Shown here one piece after another: positions 11,095 to 24,889 of a stretch of DNA of 64,000 nt (its first letter is position 1; every line of letters begins with the position of its first letter). The DNA is from Campylorhamphus procurvoides (taxonomy: Eukaryota; Chordata; Aves; Passeriformes; Dendrocolaptidae): assembly GCA_013396655.1 (NCBI GenBank), contig WBMV01004259.1, positions 496,001 to 560,000 of the forward strand, read 5' to 3'. The position numbers and the translations under genes were made by a program. Below the pieces are notes generated by a model, which saw only the letters and a list, made by a program, of their open reading frames with translations, had not been told where the DNA came from and searched no databases.

Positions 11095-14000
11095 TCCCTT
11101 TAAAGGAGTTAGATAACTTGCATTTGAGTTTCCCTATTATTAACATTATGCCAAGGCAGATTCCAGTGACCTTTCCCAAGGTTAAATGTAAATTCACTTT
11201 GAGAGTGAATTCTGCCTTTCACTGACACTCTAATCCAATAGGTCAACTAGTAACTCTAACAAAATGAATTTTAACAATTTGTTAAAAATATGGGGGAAGG
11301 TTGCTGACTATGAGATGAATAAAAATACTTAATTCTGTAGTAAAAATTGGAAATTGCACTATTGTTAGAAAAGTAAGACTGTAAGCTCTAAAATAACTTG
11401 AAAATACATAGGAGTATGCAAACATTTGTGGGTGCTATACAGATTTTAGTATACTGTTTATAAGATACAGATTTTAGTATATTTCTTATAAGGTGTTTTG
11501 AGAATGTAAACTTGAACTGTGATGAAGTGAACAGTTTGGCTGATGAAATGCGGGGCAGAATATTAAAAGATCACTCAATTCAGGAAGTGATTTTCTTCCT
11601 TCTCTGTTCAGTTTTGCAAAAGGACCTCATTTGTCAATATTGACTCAAGTGTCATCTTAAGAATTTGGATCAAAAAAAGTTGATTTATCACTTTCAGTTT
11701 CTATTCAATTATCTGGGCTTGTAAAAACATTTTTAACCTGACATGATTTGAAACTTCATTTTCTACATTTTTACAAATGAGGTGTTCCTTAAAAAAACAA
11801 AAACAAAAAACCAAAAAAAAACAGCCAAGGAATCAAACATAGAAAAAAACTCCACAAACACAAAAAACTCCCCATAAACCCAACCAGTGAAAATAAAACA
11901 AAAACCCCCAAACCCTGATTTAATACTTTCTTTTAAAGAAAAACAAAACTGTAAAGTTACCTTTTTATTACTGTCTCAAAATTCATTTAAAGGTAAGAGC
12001 CAACCATGCTTAGCCTATATATTAGCATGTATGGAACATATCAGACTCTATCAGATATATTTTATGAAGGCAGATATAAAATCACCCATGTTGTTTATAA
12101 TAACGGATGTGACAGTTTAGTTTGGGATGAAGTAAATCACCGGTATAATCAAAAAGATGACATCAGCTGGCTTCCCTTGATCAGCCAGGTGGGTTGTCTT
12201 GTCATCTCCTAGATGCTTCATGAAAAAGAATATCATTAATAGCATTCATTCATGAGTTGCCAGTTCTATAAAAGACTCTTTAAAGGAAAGTTACATCCTA
12301 ATTCTCTTACAGCTGCAAAGCACAACACTGTAATAATCTTTATTTAATAAAATATGTATACAAAGTATGAAGAGCAGGAGGAAGCAGCAAGAGCATTTCC
12401 AATTCCTTCCATAGGACCAGAGGAGAGCATATGTTTTCTTTTCTTGATAGACCTAATTAATTGATAGATTATCCAGATTTGGTTTCATATAATGATTATC
12501 AGTGATGAAATCGAAGGATTTAGAGCCAAGATTAAATAGTAACATTTTTGTATAACTTGAGAAGAGAGGGTGAGACCTCAAAATACAACAGAGTGGAGGA
12601 ATGGCAGAAAAAAAAGAAAAACCACAGGAAAAAGAGACATTTCTCTATAAAACTGAGTAGAATGTCTGTGAGCCTTCATGAAAAATAGGCTCAGAAGGTG
12701 GTATCAGCTAAGAAACTGAGTAAAAATCAGAAAAAGATATTTTACATTTCATAATTATTGTTCAAAGGAAAAGAAATAAAAGAAAGAAGATAGAAAGCAT
12801 AAAAGGAATGGAAGTGGTTGAAATGAAAACAGAGCCATTCTTTGCAAAAAGCCAAAATTGAGTTGAAGGAATACCAGTTATGTTTGGAAATCTAGACTAG
12901 TCAACAGGGCTGATGAATGAGAAGTTGCTGAAATGTGACATTCTTTGTTAACCATAAAGCACAGCAAATACCAAGAACAAAAGAGCTCTACCCCAGCACA
13001 ATGCTGGGCCTGAAATGGGAGACATGCCAAAGGCTCCATTAAGTCCATAAAATATATCATTATTCATTTTTATGGATGTGATTGGATAGTGGGGTGATGG
13101 ATGAATAGACAGATAGGTAGATAATACAACAAACAGAGATTGCTCATGGTTTGACTGTCATTATTCATGTTTAGCAACCACAATTGTATTGGTGAAGACA
13201 AAGCATACATTGCAATATATTGGGTTAATATTGATGAAAACATAGAGATGAAATATTTCTTTTTGGTTCTGCCGGTGAAGCCATTTCACTTACAGAGTTA
13301 TAAATTACATTTACCAAGAGGATAAAAAAAAAAAAAAAAGGTGATATGAAAACTTAGCACACTGAAGTCTCACAAACTCTGACAAGCAGATATTAAAAGT
13401 AATAATAATTTTAGAACGAAGACAAGTACTGTAGGAAATAAGGAAAGTGACACATTCAATAAAGTTGCTGCCACTGTGAACACTACACTGTTTAAAATTC
13501 TCAATATTAAGCAAGTAACAAAGTTTTAAAAGAAAAATAGTTTGAAATTGTATACCCAGTTTATGAGCAAAAATAAAAGGCAACTGTTACTGTTTCACAG
13601 TTATGTGATAATAATGGCTTATGAAATCCATACAGAGAAGGAAAAAAGGAAAAAAAATAATACAGTGAAATTGAAAAAATAAAAGATATCACCTTTACAT
13701 TAATTCTAGATGTAATTCCAGTCATCGTTATACTAAGGATTGTGCAAGCAAAAATGTATCTTCTCCAAAGATCTTATGACTGAAACAGTATGTCAGCTGA
13801 ATTCTTGGAAACCATGTCTGAATCTCCCAAGTCTCTCATTGGGGCACTGTAGAAGACAAGAATCAAACTCCGGTGCTTTACATAAATCCCTGTGTAAGTA
13901 CTGGACAACAAGTGGAATTTTCTGTGCATAAATGACTTGCATAGTATGTATCAAATGAATGTATCCTAGAGTAATATGCAGGACAAAGCAACAGAAAATA

Positions 14001-15361
14001 ATAAAACCCAGACTTCATGTAAAGGGAGATTTTTTGATAGGATCAACAGCAGCAAAAAAAAAAAAAAAAGGCACAACAATTGAAATCAAAGTACTTGACT
14101 GCTTATTGTTCATCAAAATAAAGCATACAATATTGACCTATTCTATATCCATAGTATTTTACTGCAGCTTCTCATAGGAAATGTATAATTTTCACCTTGC
14201 TTCATATTGCAAACTTCTGGTGAAAAATCAGTTTTTTCTTGAAGGTCTTGGCAATATCAACATAGGTTCTCTGACAGTACAAATTACCCTCAGCCTTTAG
14301 CTTTACCTATTGAAGTGGGACTGCTGCCACTCCACTAAAGGTTTATCTGGAGCATGTCCATGTAATGTTTCATCAACCTTCTTTTCAGCCATTTATGTAT
14401 GTATTACCTGAAATAGGTTGGAGCAATCTGTTACCTGTCACAGAGATGCCTGGACCATGTATTTATGCTTAAAGAAGCATCCAGCTGTGTTGCTGATCTC
14501 AGTAGCCAAACTATGTTCTGTCACTTTATATCAGCAAAATAATTCATACAAACTCATATGGAAAGCATTGAGATGCTTATTCTGGTGACTGCACATTACA
14601 TAAAACTGGTTTTGAAAATGGTTAGAATACACTTGTATTCAAAATATTTTTCAAAATTAATTATTTCAAAAATTATTTCAAAAATATTAAAAAAAATTTC
14701 TTTTCTCTTTAATACACAGATGAGTTTTTAATGCCCCAAAGAGAACTTGAATTCATCTGTTTGTCATCCATGTATATTTTATCATTTATATTGTCAATCT
14801 AGCTAAATTCTCACCCAGATTTTTCAGTTATTCAGTATCAATGCACAGATCTGACTTTTCAGCATCTTCTAGCTCTTCAGTACTGTGAAGATGGATGAGG
14901 ACCTTAATTTCCTTGATGTGGATGTACAGATTTAATTGCTTGTTCTTTTGATCAAAAGAGTTGATGATATATGACATACATCCTAATATGTACATAATGA
15001 TCAGTAAAGAACAGTCTACAGCACAGCAATTATATAAATTTTGATTTAGCACAAAATCTCTGTGCTGACAAATACAGATTCCTTTTTTCCCACTAAGTAC
15101 AACCTACAGGTTTGTACTATCGAACAGGTTACTGCATTGTAACCTTTTTATCACTGAAAGACCTAAATATTCTGTTTTAAACAAGGATCTGGGCCTCATT
15201 CATTATGAAAATAAAAGAAATATGTTTGAAAACTTGGCTGTATAATGATTTTTTCCCCCAAAGACTTCAGGGAATCTGGTGGCTGATAGTACTGAAGGGT
15301 TTGGACTGACTGCATAGCATTTCTGTTAAATTTCACTTGCTGTACAATTCATATCAACTTG
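11095..15361 (+). other. EYS: EYS intron, low-complexity tracts but no recognised gene
   Basis: AT-rich intron. Notable tracts are an A/CA-rich stretch at about 11791-11915, a run of 16 A at 13324-13339, degenerate GATA/GATG tetranucleotides near 13095-13125 and another run of 16 A at 14054-14069. Open frames such as 11887-12120 and 14828-15052 match nothing I know. Confidence 0.55.
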
Positions 15362-15366
15362 ATCAG

Positions 15367-15940
15367 TGTTGTGGATTAACCTCGATAGGCAGGAAAACAC
15401 TACCCAGCCTCTCACTCCCCCTCAGTGGGGTGGGGGAGGGAATCAAAAGGGTAAAAATGAGAAAACTCATTGGCTGAGATGAAGACAGTTTTATAGGTAA
15501 AGCTGTCCACACAAGGAAAGTAAAATAGGCTATTAATTCACCACGTCCCATGAACAGGCAGGCATTCAGCCATCACCAGGAAAGCAGGGCATAATAGTTA
15601 CTTGGGAACACAAACACCATCACTCCAAATATCCTCATCTTCCTGCTTCTGTTCTCAGTTTTTTGTTGCCAATCATTGTGCCATATGGTAAAGAATATCA
15701 CTTTGGTCAGTTGGACCCATCTATCCTGGATGCATTCCAAACTTCTTTTGCACTCCCAGCCTCTTTGTTAGTGGTGTGGGGCAAAAAGCAGAAAAGGCCT
15801 TGGTGCCGTGTGTAAGCATTGGTCACCAAGAACAAAAATATTCCTGAATTATCAGAACTGTTGTCATCAGAAATCCAAAACAGAGCACTATACCAACTAC
15901 TATGAATAAAATTAACTTGATCCCAGACAAAACCAGTAAA
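15367..15940 (-). mobile_element. Solo ERV-L-like LTR with 5-bp target-site duplication
   Basis: This 574-bp antisense LTR belongs to the common avian ERV-L LTR type. On the minus strand it begins near tttactggttttgtctggga, contains the conserved stretch around gatattctttaccatatggc, and ends ggttaatccacaaca. It is flanked by ATCAG at 15362-15366 and 15941-15945. The last bases on the right (gtaaa) suggest that a terminal CA-type end has mutated. It is related to the LTRs at about 22660-23385, 26293-26870 and 30155-30720. Confidence 0.82.
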
Positions 15941-15945
15941 ATCAG

Positions 15946-18700
15946 AAACAGAACAGATTAACTAGAAGTTTTTTAGGATCAGCATTCTTAAGCATAATTC
16001 TCCTTATAATGTTTTTATCACTGGAGAATCAATATGATCATTATTATGGCTGAGAAGTCATTTTTCTATTTGAAGAAATGAACATTATTCTTCATGTAAA
16101 AAAATCATCTTTATATGAATATTGCCAAAAACTACTTCTGCATCACTAACATCTCCTATATTTCTCTGTTTTGGTGGGAATGCTGCAAGTTTCTGTTGAA
16201 TGACTGTATTGCAGCTGTTCAGTAGTTTTAAGCATATCACAAAGGTGGTACTGCTACTATCTTCTTCTTGATGGGTAGCTTAAGTTTCATTTAGTGTTTT
16301 GTCAGAAATGATAGATGAATGATTTAATGGTACTGAATTGTTTGCTTTGCACCAGGGATTCAAGATTTCCATCAGTTGACAGAATTTGATCATATCCATT
16401 GAAATGTTGTACAACAGCACCATCATAGGGGCATATGTAATTTAAAGCCACTGAAAAGATGTTTGATGTGGTATGATTTTGCATTTTGTTGACATTTATA
16501 TTTCATTAGCATTTTAAATCTTTCATTTATGGTAATCAGCTTGCTTGTTTGCCAGTTTTTACATTTTGCTCCCGCTTTGTGCCACATTTATACTTAAACA
16601 GTGTTCTGATGAAATTATTTTAAAAAGAACCCCAACATATCTCACATTTCCCTTTGACAAAACAAAGAACATTTTCTGAGGTAGTGCGTGTTTACTGATT
16701 TGCATCCTGACTGAAAAGAAAAATCAATGTAATATTGAGGTCATCCCTCTTCTTATACCTGTAACACTTCTAATCGGAAAAAACATATTTTCTTTTGTTT
16801 GGCTACAACAAGATAAGTGCTGTGTGATTTCTAGCCAGTGTCCCTCACTACTTTTTGTAGCACTTCCCAGCACGAATGAAGGTACTGGTCTGTTAGGACC
16901 CCAGGAAGAAAGGTACTCAGATTCATGGTAAATGATAATTTAAAACTATATCTATCAGGCAAAAATCAAAAAAAAAAAAAGTAGATAATCTTATATCCCT
17001 GATTCTGATTCTGATAACCCCAAATTGTACAGTATTGAACAGTCCTCCAAACAGCATGCAGTACTCCCTGCTGACCCAGTCTATAGGAAGGATTATTCTA
17101 TTTTGATCATTCAATCTAATAGGCTTTTCTTAGAAGGAAAATCCTGAAATCTTTCTTGTAATTGAAAATTGCCATGACATTATTCCAAGTGTTTGTTGGG
17201 TTGTTTTTGTTTTTGTGGTTGTTTTGTTGTTGTTTTTGTTTCCTTTTTTTGTTTGTTTGTGGGTTTTTTTTAACTGAACATAGATTCATTCAAATTGTCT
17301 TTGTAAATCATGTTCATTAAAATTTTGATGCTTCTTGTTCTTTAAGGAAGACTTTCTATAATGACTTCCTTTCTTACTGCCACTGTTTTTTAAATTGAAC
17401 ATGGAATCTAACTGATCGAAATAGAATGTTTTCTTTAACTATTCATGAAAAGCAATGCCAAATGCACTAATAAATTTAATATAATTATCATTAAAAGATT
17501 TGTTTTTCCTTCATAAACATAGACTAGTTTGACAAGATTTGTAGCTTACAACTCCGTGCTGTCTTTTATATCTGTTATTAAATGGTATCTCTATTGTCTT
17601 TCAGGTGCTTGCAAATAGCTTGTGATTACTTGACCTTTTCAATTTAGTCTTTTAAATAGCTAAACAGCATTGAGAATGACTTTCATTAATTTCTTCTTCT
17701 CTTCTCTTCTGAGCAACTGAACCTGAACCCTTCAATATGTTACAATTGGTATTTAAATTGCAATTGTCAGGCATCTTGTGACATATAACACCCTATAGGT
17801 TGATATCTGGCAAGTACACTGCATGATACGTAGGTAATTCTGACATCTGCAAATTCTAAATTGCCTCACAGTGATCTAACTAGCAAATTGCTATGCCTAG
17901 ACTATGTATGAAGACATAATTTTTAACAATATTTTTTAGTACTGGTTGAAGTATTATATTAATGACAAGCAGTGTCCTGAAAATCAGTAGGATATTATTT
18001 CCTTCCTTTCTTTAAATAGGAACTCAAGGGTTTGCCATCAATTTTGTGACACTGTAAAGATACAGTTTTCTGACATCCTTCCTTTTTTCATCATAGTGAT
18101 TATATAACCTCAATAGTAGTAAAACAGCCAGCTGGCTCTTTGTAACACCAACAGCTGGCCCACAAGCTCCTTAGGTTTGGATTCTGTTCCAGGACTGGTT
18201 TGCCAGTGATCATAGTCTTCCAGTTAAGACTTGCTGGTCAAGCATTTCTAAACTTCGACTATGGCATTGGCATATAATTTTTTTCCACTTTTCTGTGTGG
18301 CTGAAGTTAATCAAGAATAAAAGGAATAGTACAGTACTGTTTTAGAAAATGAAATTATATGATCATAGTAAGACAAAATTGCATATTCTCATTCCAATTT
18401 TCCTATCTGTTCACATCTATTTTCTACCTATTCACTTAGCTACTTGGAAAAAAAAGAAACGACCAAAAAAACCCCAAAACAACATGGTAAAGTCCAAATT
18501 GTTTGTCTGGATAACGTCAATTAGTATAATTTTGTCATGTTTGATAGTATAAGTTGCAGAAAGCTCTACATATCTGAGTAATTTCAAACTTGCCATATGG
18601 GTCCATTGTCCATGGTGTCACGTAGGGATAATGACAGTTTCAGAGCTTGTAGGACTTTACAAAGTATCATTGTTGCCTTGATTTCTAACCAATATTCTGC
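15946..18700 (+). other. EYS: EYS intron, no recognised gene; T/GT-rich tract
   Basis: AT-rich intron with a T/TTTG-rich low-complexity tract at about 17190-17271. I saw no exon or transposon border. Confidence 0.55.
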
Positions 18701-19163
18701 AGGGAGGCATGGACCTGTTGGAGTGATTCCAGAGGAGAGCCACAAAATATGATCAGGGACATGAAGTACCTCTACTGTGAGGAAAGGTTGAGAGACTCAA
18801 GGCGGTTTAGGCTGGAGAAGAAGAAGCTCCAGGGGGATCTTATAGCAGCCTTCCAGTACCTAAAAGGGACTTATAAGAAAGATGGGGACAGATTCTTTAG
18901 TGGTCTGTAGTGACAAGTACTGACTTTCAGCTAAAAGAAGGTAGATACAACAGACTAGGTACAAGGATTAAAAAAATATATGATTAGGGTGCTGAAACAC
19001 TGGAACAGGTTGCCCAAAGATGTGGTAAATCTTAGAAATATTCGAGGACAGGTTGGACAGGGCTTTGAGTAACCTTATCGAGTCACAGATATCCCTTCTC
19101 ATTGCAGGGGTGTTGAACTAGAAGACCTTTAAAGTTCCCTTCCAACCCAAACCATTTTGTGAA
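18701..19163 (+). mobile_element. CR1 LINE fragment, sense orientation
   Basis: This is one of the two CR1 copies lying in the same direction as EYS. It holds the end of the reverse transcriptase region and the 3' UTR in sense: gaggaaaggttgagagactc, ggctggagaagaagaagctc, acactggaacaggttgccca and finally cttccaacccaaaccatttt. It is about 460 bp long, 5'-truncated and diverged. Confidence 0.92.
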
Positions 19164-19164
19164 C

Positions 19165-22100
19165 TAAAGTTGCAAGCACTGTGCAGTATGTTTTTTGTGA
19201 AAGTAATATGACCTCCATTGTACGTAGGTATAGCTGTTTTACTAAAAATAACTGTGATTTCCCACAACTGTTGCTTCTCATGGAGTGAATGCTTTCTGTC
19301 TGATATGCAAGAATCTGTCTAATCATTTATAGCTTGTCAAAATTTGGGAGGGGGGGGGGATTTAGAGAGCCTTCTGTTTCTTGTATCCTTGCTGAGCATG
19401 GGTGTGTAGCTTTAGAATGTGAAAAAAATAGATAAGCTGATGTCCTTGGTGTATGTTGCTTCAATTGGAAGTGAATAATGTCATTTAGCTCTGTTATCTC
19501 AGTAACACCACTGAAAATAAGCAGTGAACACATAAAACTGGGGATGCTTGAGCCTAAATATGACAACAACATATTATACAAATATAGAATACCAAAATCA
19601 TTATACCTGTAGAGTGTGGGTGCCTTGATGATTAGGTGGTAGCTGCTCAGAGTGTATTTTCCCACAATTTGGATGGAGACTTATTTGCCATAGTTCTGCC
19701 ACAAACACAGAAGCTTTCATGAGCTCTAGGCTACAGCCTTTGATTCCTCTCCTTACTCACAAATTGAGTCTTCCATGCTTAGACTTAGCACTGCTGTGAC
19801 TTGCAGTCATCTGCAGACCTGATCACTGTGTTGTTTCATGACTGCATGTTGGTATAGAATGGAGACATACACTCATCACTTGATTTGTCCAAAAGAAATC
19901 TATTTCACTGCAGGAATAAAGAGCTTAATAAGTTTTCAGCACAAAAAGCTATAGTTTCACAGTTTCTTACTGTTATTGTTGCCCTTTAAAGGCAGCAGGT
20001 AGTCTCTACTCAATTAATTTTGTAAAAGATCACTTAGTAGGCACTATTTAGCAACACTTGACAACCAAGGAATGCTTTGCTTATATCAGTGCTTTATAAA
20101 AAGAAAACCAGAACTATTCATGAAACCACTTTTATTCAAAACAGAAAGTCCTTATATACTGTGTTAAACTATTGCACAATACAGATGCCTATTACCACAA
20201 GAATTCATCCATGGACTTCATTCTACAGTTCATCCCTGCAGAGAAATGCTGTGCTATGTGAAGAATAAAGTTTTATTTTAAATTATGGAAATCATTGCAA
20301 ACATAGAGAAGTTAGATGTGTAAAGCAAATGTCATGCATTTCCTGTTGATAATTAATTCTAAATATTTTTCTTTTAGTCAATGGATATCCTTGCAGAAGG
20401 CAAACTTGTAATAGTTTTAAGGCAGTACATTGAGTAGGCTGAACACTCTATAGAGTCTGAAGAAGAAGAAATTATGTACATATTTTGTTGATTTAATATA
20501 TATTGTACACTTGCATTTTCTATGCAATACAGTCTAAGTTTCTTTTTTAATTATCTTAACAGGGAAAAAGTACTATAGAAAAATATTTCTATGATGTTTG
20601 AGCTGTTCTTGTTGGTTTTATGAACGCTAGAGAATAATTTCTTTAGTTTGCTGCTGGCCTCTGTTATTTTTCTCTTACTTAAGCACTTAGTGCTTACTGG
20701 TCAACTTGTGGTAGTTTGGTTAAATGCAAAGCCAGAGTGTACATGAGCAGTAATTTGAAACTCCTTTTGACATTAAGCATGGCTGAAGGAGCATATCAAT
20801 CTATAGTCAAGAGAACTGGATTTCTTCTTCATTTTTTTTTTTTGTTACTATGACTTATTTCTTCCCTCTGGCTTTTCAACTTTCTCCCAAGTTAATGGGT
20901 TCTCAGCTCTGAGATACCTGATAACTTGTCTTGTCATTAATCACTCTGAAGTTAACAGACAGTGCACTTTTCATCACTGTCTTGTCTTTAACTTTGTCCA
21001 CATAGTAATGAATCAAGGTCATGAAAATATAGGATTGTGCTGTTTGAAAGCAAAGCCTCTTTTCTTTCTATATGAGACAGTCTATCATTTGAAAAAAATC
21101 TTTTTACATTCTTTCAAAAGAACAGAAGGCTGATTAAAGTTTATGTGTTGAAAAAGTTAATTGCATATACAACTAGAAAGACCAGCACTCCTGCAAGTAA
21201 ATCTGAATGAAATTAATTAAATTTATTATTTCTAGAAATGTATGGTTTAAAGAATCATTGTATAATTAAAGACTGTAATACATTTGGGCCTTTTACCTCA
21301 CCATTTCAATTTAGAATTGAATGCTTTGTCCATTACTATGTGGAAAAATTATTAGTCTGTACCTTCAGCATTATACATTTCATCTAGGTACAGTAATTCA
21401 AGTCAGGAGATACAAATAAAGAAGTTTAAGTAGTTTGCAAATTGCTTTTGTTCATTTGGAAACCATCCTGGGCATTGATGGTCTTGCCTGCAGAACAGGC
21501 AGAAAGTTCAATGCAGGGCAGATAAAGTATGTTGATTGATTGTTTAGTTTACTTTTCAGAATAATTCTTCTAATTCTGAACAAGCCATTAACACAGGAGA
21601 ACTTTTAGCAGTCTCCAGGAAGAAAGAAACCCTGAGAATTTTGATACATTTCAAAGAGTTCAGTTCTTGTTTTAATTTTGACTCACAATGATTTATAGAC
21701 ATAATAGGACAGTGTTCTGAGAATGTAAATCTCTTGAAAACCTTCCAGCACACTGACTGTGATCACACAAAAACAAATATAACTTATGTGCATTGAATTT
21801 AGAGACAAATAATCAAAACATATCAAGTATATTTGCACTAGAAATGTTTCAACATTTTATCTACCTAGTCAAAAACAGTAAAAAAAAAAGTTACAATCTT
21901 TTAAATATTCATATGCATAAGCCTTCAATCACAAATGCCTACAAATACATGCATACATTATAACCGTTTATATACTTGATTGTGGGACTATATCAATAAC
22001 TACAGCCCTTTTGTAGCTTTGCTTAAGAGAATCTTAAAATCAGGCTCTGCACATGCACATCTCTTGTGGGCATAAGGATTTAAAGAGATGAAGAGAATAT

Positions 22101-22650
22101 TCTTTTAAAAACATCTTCCATATGCTTATTAAAAGTAATAGTAGTAATAGTAAATATATCTAATGATGCAAAATCAGCAGCACTTACTTAATTTTTGCAG
22201 CATTCAATTATTCCAAGTTTTTAATGATACTATTCAATAAAGCAGTAAAATAAATATATAAGGCCAAACAGTCACAGGCCAGGTAAAAGAGAGATTGGAC
22301 CAGCAACGTCATTTTAAAATAACAAAAAAAAGAGAAAAAGACTACTGTGGAATAATAGCACCCACCCATCATAGCACTTAAGAAAATGTAGGTAACAAAA
22401 AGAATCACTCCTGTTTGTCAAACTCAGTTAATACCTCCCTTTTAAAAAAAGAATGACAAAAGATTACTTCTTCCACAGTCAACAACTGAGCAGACTTAGT
22501 GGAGAAGCCTTCACATGGCAGTGTGGCAAAGAGGAGAAAAAGGCAGAGAGAAAAGAGTCAGAAGCTATACAGAACACTACTGGAGAGGAGTAAGGATCAG
22601 ACAGATAGGAGTCAGTGGTGTTGGAAAGAGCTTTGTAGGAACTATGATGA
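19165..22650 (+). other. EYS: EYS intron, no recognised element
   Basis: AT-rich sequence. Frames on the minus strand at 19327-19665 and 21556-21753 have no recognisable domain. A short G-run occurs near 19349-19359. Confidence 0.55.
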
Positions 22651-22659
22651 CTGAACAGT

Positions 22660-23385
22660 TAGCCAAGAAATCAAGCCTAGAAATGGGGCATCCCAGTGGA
22701 AAGGGGGGACAGAATTGGAAGGGTAAAAGTGAAAGATCTCATGGGTTGAGATAAAGACAGTTTAGCAGGAAAAGAAAAAAGCTACATACAGAGACAAAGC
22801 AAAAGAAGGAATTCTCTTACTACTGCCCAGCTGTTCCCAGGAAAACATGGCTCCATCAAGTGCTACAGTTACTTGGGACAACAAACAAGGGGAATTCCAA
22901 ATGTTCCCCCTGGCTTGCACCTTCTTCCCAATAGCTCTTCTTGCTGAGTAAGGTATCATGTGGTATGGGATATCCCTTGGGTCAGCTGACCCATCTGTGT
23001 CCCCTCCCAACTTCTCATGCACCCCCAGCCTCTTTGCTGGGTAGGGTATTGTGTGAATTTTAGAATCGCAGAATCATAGAATGTTTTGGGTTGGAAGAGA
23101 ACTTAAAGATCATATAGTTCCAACCCCGCTGCCATGGGCAAGAACACCTCCCACTAGACGAGGTTGTTCTGAGCCCCATCCTACCTCACCTTGATAACTT
23201 CCAGGAATGGGGCATGCATAATTTCTCTGGACAACCTGAAAAGGCCTTGACACTATGAGCACGGCTTAACAGTAACTATAACCCTGATGTATTATTGACA
23301 TTGTTTTCAGCAGACATCCTTCATAAACATAGCTTCATTCAAGTGCTTATGAAGAAAAATAACTCTATACCAGCCAAAATAAGAA
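22660..23385 (-). mobile_element. ERV-L-like LTR, antisense, split by a CR1
   Basis: The left piece (about 22660-23060) carries the same antisense LTR sequence as 15367-15940: aagggtaaaagtgaaagatc, then gtatgggatatcccttgggt and the gcacccccagcctctttgct stretch. The match is interrupted by a CR1 at 23061-23247 and resumes as aaaaggccttgacactatga through ctataccagccaaaat near 23385. In the 15367 copy the corresponding bases run on without a break (tggggcaaaaagcagaaaaggcc). The outer left border is approximate, and I found no target-site duplication. Confidence 0.75.
23061..23247 (-). mobile_element. CR1 LINE fragment inserted into an LTR
   Basis: The left end reads tagaatcgcagaatcataga, followed by atgttttgggttggaagaga and the CR1 3' UTR (gttccaaccccgctgccatg, ttccaggaatggggcatgca). 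At about 187 bp it is a short, 5'-truncated copy. The LTR sequence on both sides belongs to one element, so this CR1 inserted later than the LTR. Confidence 0.88.
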
Positions 23386-23389
23386 TAAA

Positions 23390-24570
23390 AACTAAAAATA
23401 ATATATTTATAATTTAGTAAAAATAAAGAATATGAAGACAAAGCAGAAGACAAAATTTTAAAATATGGTAGAATGAAGAAAAAGTATTAAAACACCCCTC
23501 TTTTTGGCTTATTGGATTATGTGGATTTTGAGGATAGATGAAACTTTACAAGGTTCTTTATCTTGTAAATCAGTGTTCTGAATAAAATGACAACTGAACA
23601 TTTTTCCATAGCAGAATGAGTAAAATCAACAAGATACAGATTTGGATAGCAAAGGCAATAGGTTGATGCATAATCTGAAGTGCTTTCTAAAGAGGATACC
23701 ATAAATCATTCAGTATATATACACCAGATTGCCTTTTTTTTGCCAGTTAAAGGGTAAATATGCTACTGATTAGCTGTCTGGCAGTTTCCTGCACCTGTTT
23801 GAGAGGGTAATGCTTGTGTACTGCAGTCAATATGTGATTTTTGCTATTAACAGTAGAAGGCTTCAGGCTGTGTGCTGACCTAGCAGTGCATGGTCTCTGA
23901 CTCTTTTTTGTCTGAACTGGGTATTGTGACTGCTGCCTCCCCTGCTCCAGCTTCAGCTCTAGGGATGGACCCTCCTCTGAGGTGGGGACACCCCTTATCC
24001 TTCAGTCAGTGCCAGGAAAACAATGTGTGTGTGTGCGCTTGAGGAACGAGGCTTCACCTGGCAGCCCAGGAAAAAAAATGGTTTGTGATTTCAAAAATAT
24101 ATTTAAAAAAGCCCCAAACCAAACCAAAAAACCCAACCAACCAACCAAACATACACACAAAGAAAAAAAAAGGTGCACCCAAAAGCCCCCCAAACTTGAG
24201 ACAGGAGGAAGAAACACCTTCCATAAACAACATGCTTTTTTCATCAAGAAGTTAAAATCTGCACCTCTGAGTCCCTTGTGCTATTTTGTTACTTCCCTAG
24301 TTCTTGATCTAATTAATCCATCCTTTACCATTTGATATCCCAGTTCATCCTAAACACCAGCAACACTGGTTTTTAAAGAACAAGTGAGACAAGAAGGTGT
24401 ATCTAGAAGCTTTCTTGCTTTTTGGTTTCGTCTTCAACAGCAGTGTCTTGGAGATGTAGCTCTAGTCATCCAGCAGCAGATACAGTGGTATTAGCATGTA
24501 GCACTTAAATAACTCAGTAATTTATTCAGCTAATGCTTACAGTCCGGAGTTAGTTGATAAGAATTCATAC
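23390..24570 (+). other. EYS: EYS intron; CCAAA-rich tract
   Basis: No gene seen. A simple CCAAA/CCAA-rich tract spans about 24110-24175, which produces a spurious frame on both strands. Confidence 0.55.
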
Positions 24571-24571
24571 A

Positions 24572-24630
24572 TTAAAAAAAAAACAAAAAAAACCCCCAAC
24601 AACAATAACAACAACAACAACAAAAACACA
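24572..24630. repeat. A-rich / CAA microsatellite
   Basis: A run of A with interspersed C grades into repeated CAA/ACA units (acaacaacaacaacaaaaac). It lies about 20 bp before a CR1 end. Confidence 0.8.
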
Positions 24631-24650
24631 TTGAAAGTTTTGTTCACTTT

Positions 24651-24885
24651 GAATCATAAAATCATAGAACAGTTTGGGGTGGAAAGCACCTTAAAGATCA
24701 TCTAGTTCCAGACGCCCCTGTCATAAGCTGGTACGCCTTCCACTAGACCAGGTTGCTCAGAGTCCCATAAAACCTGACCTTGAAAACTTCCAGGGATGGA
24801 GCATCACAGCCCCTCTGGACAACCTGCTCCAGTGCCTTACCACCTGCACAGTAAGGAATTTCATCCTAATATCAAATCTAAACTA
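24651..24885 (-). mobile_element. CR1 LINE fragment (3' end), antisense
   Basis: It begins gaatcataaaatcatagaac and continues with cagtttggggtggaaagcac, then cacttagtt-like and cttccactagaccaggttgc blocks and cttccagggatggagcatca. This is standard CR1 3' UTR, about 235 bp and truncated. Confidence 0.92.
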
Positions 24886-24889
24886 CTAT

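Noticed and set aside
23982..24335. 117-codon ORF, Lys/Pro/Gln/Thr-rich
   Set aside because: It is created by the simple CCAAA-type low-complexity tract, which also gives a mirror frame on the minus strand.
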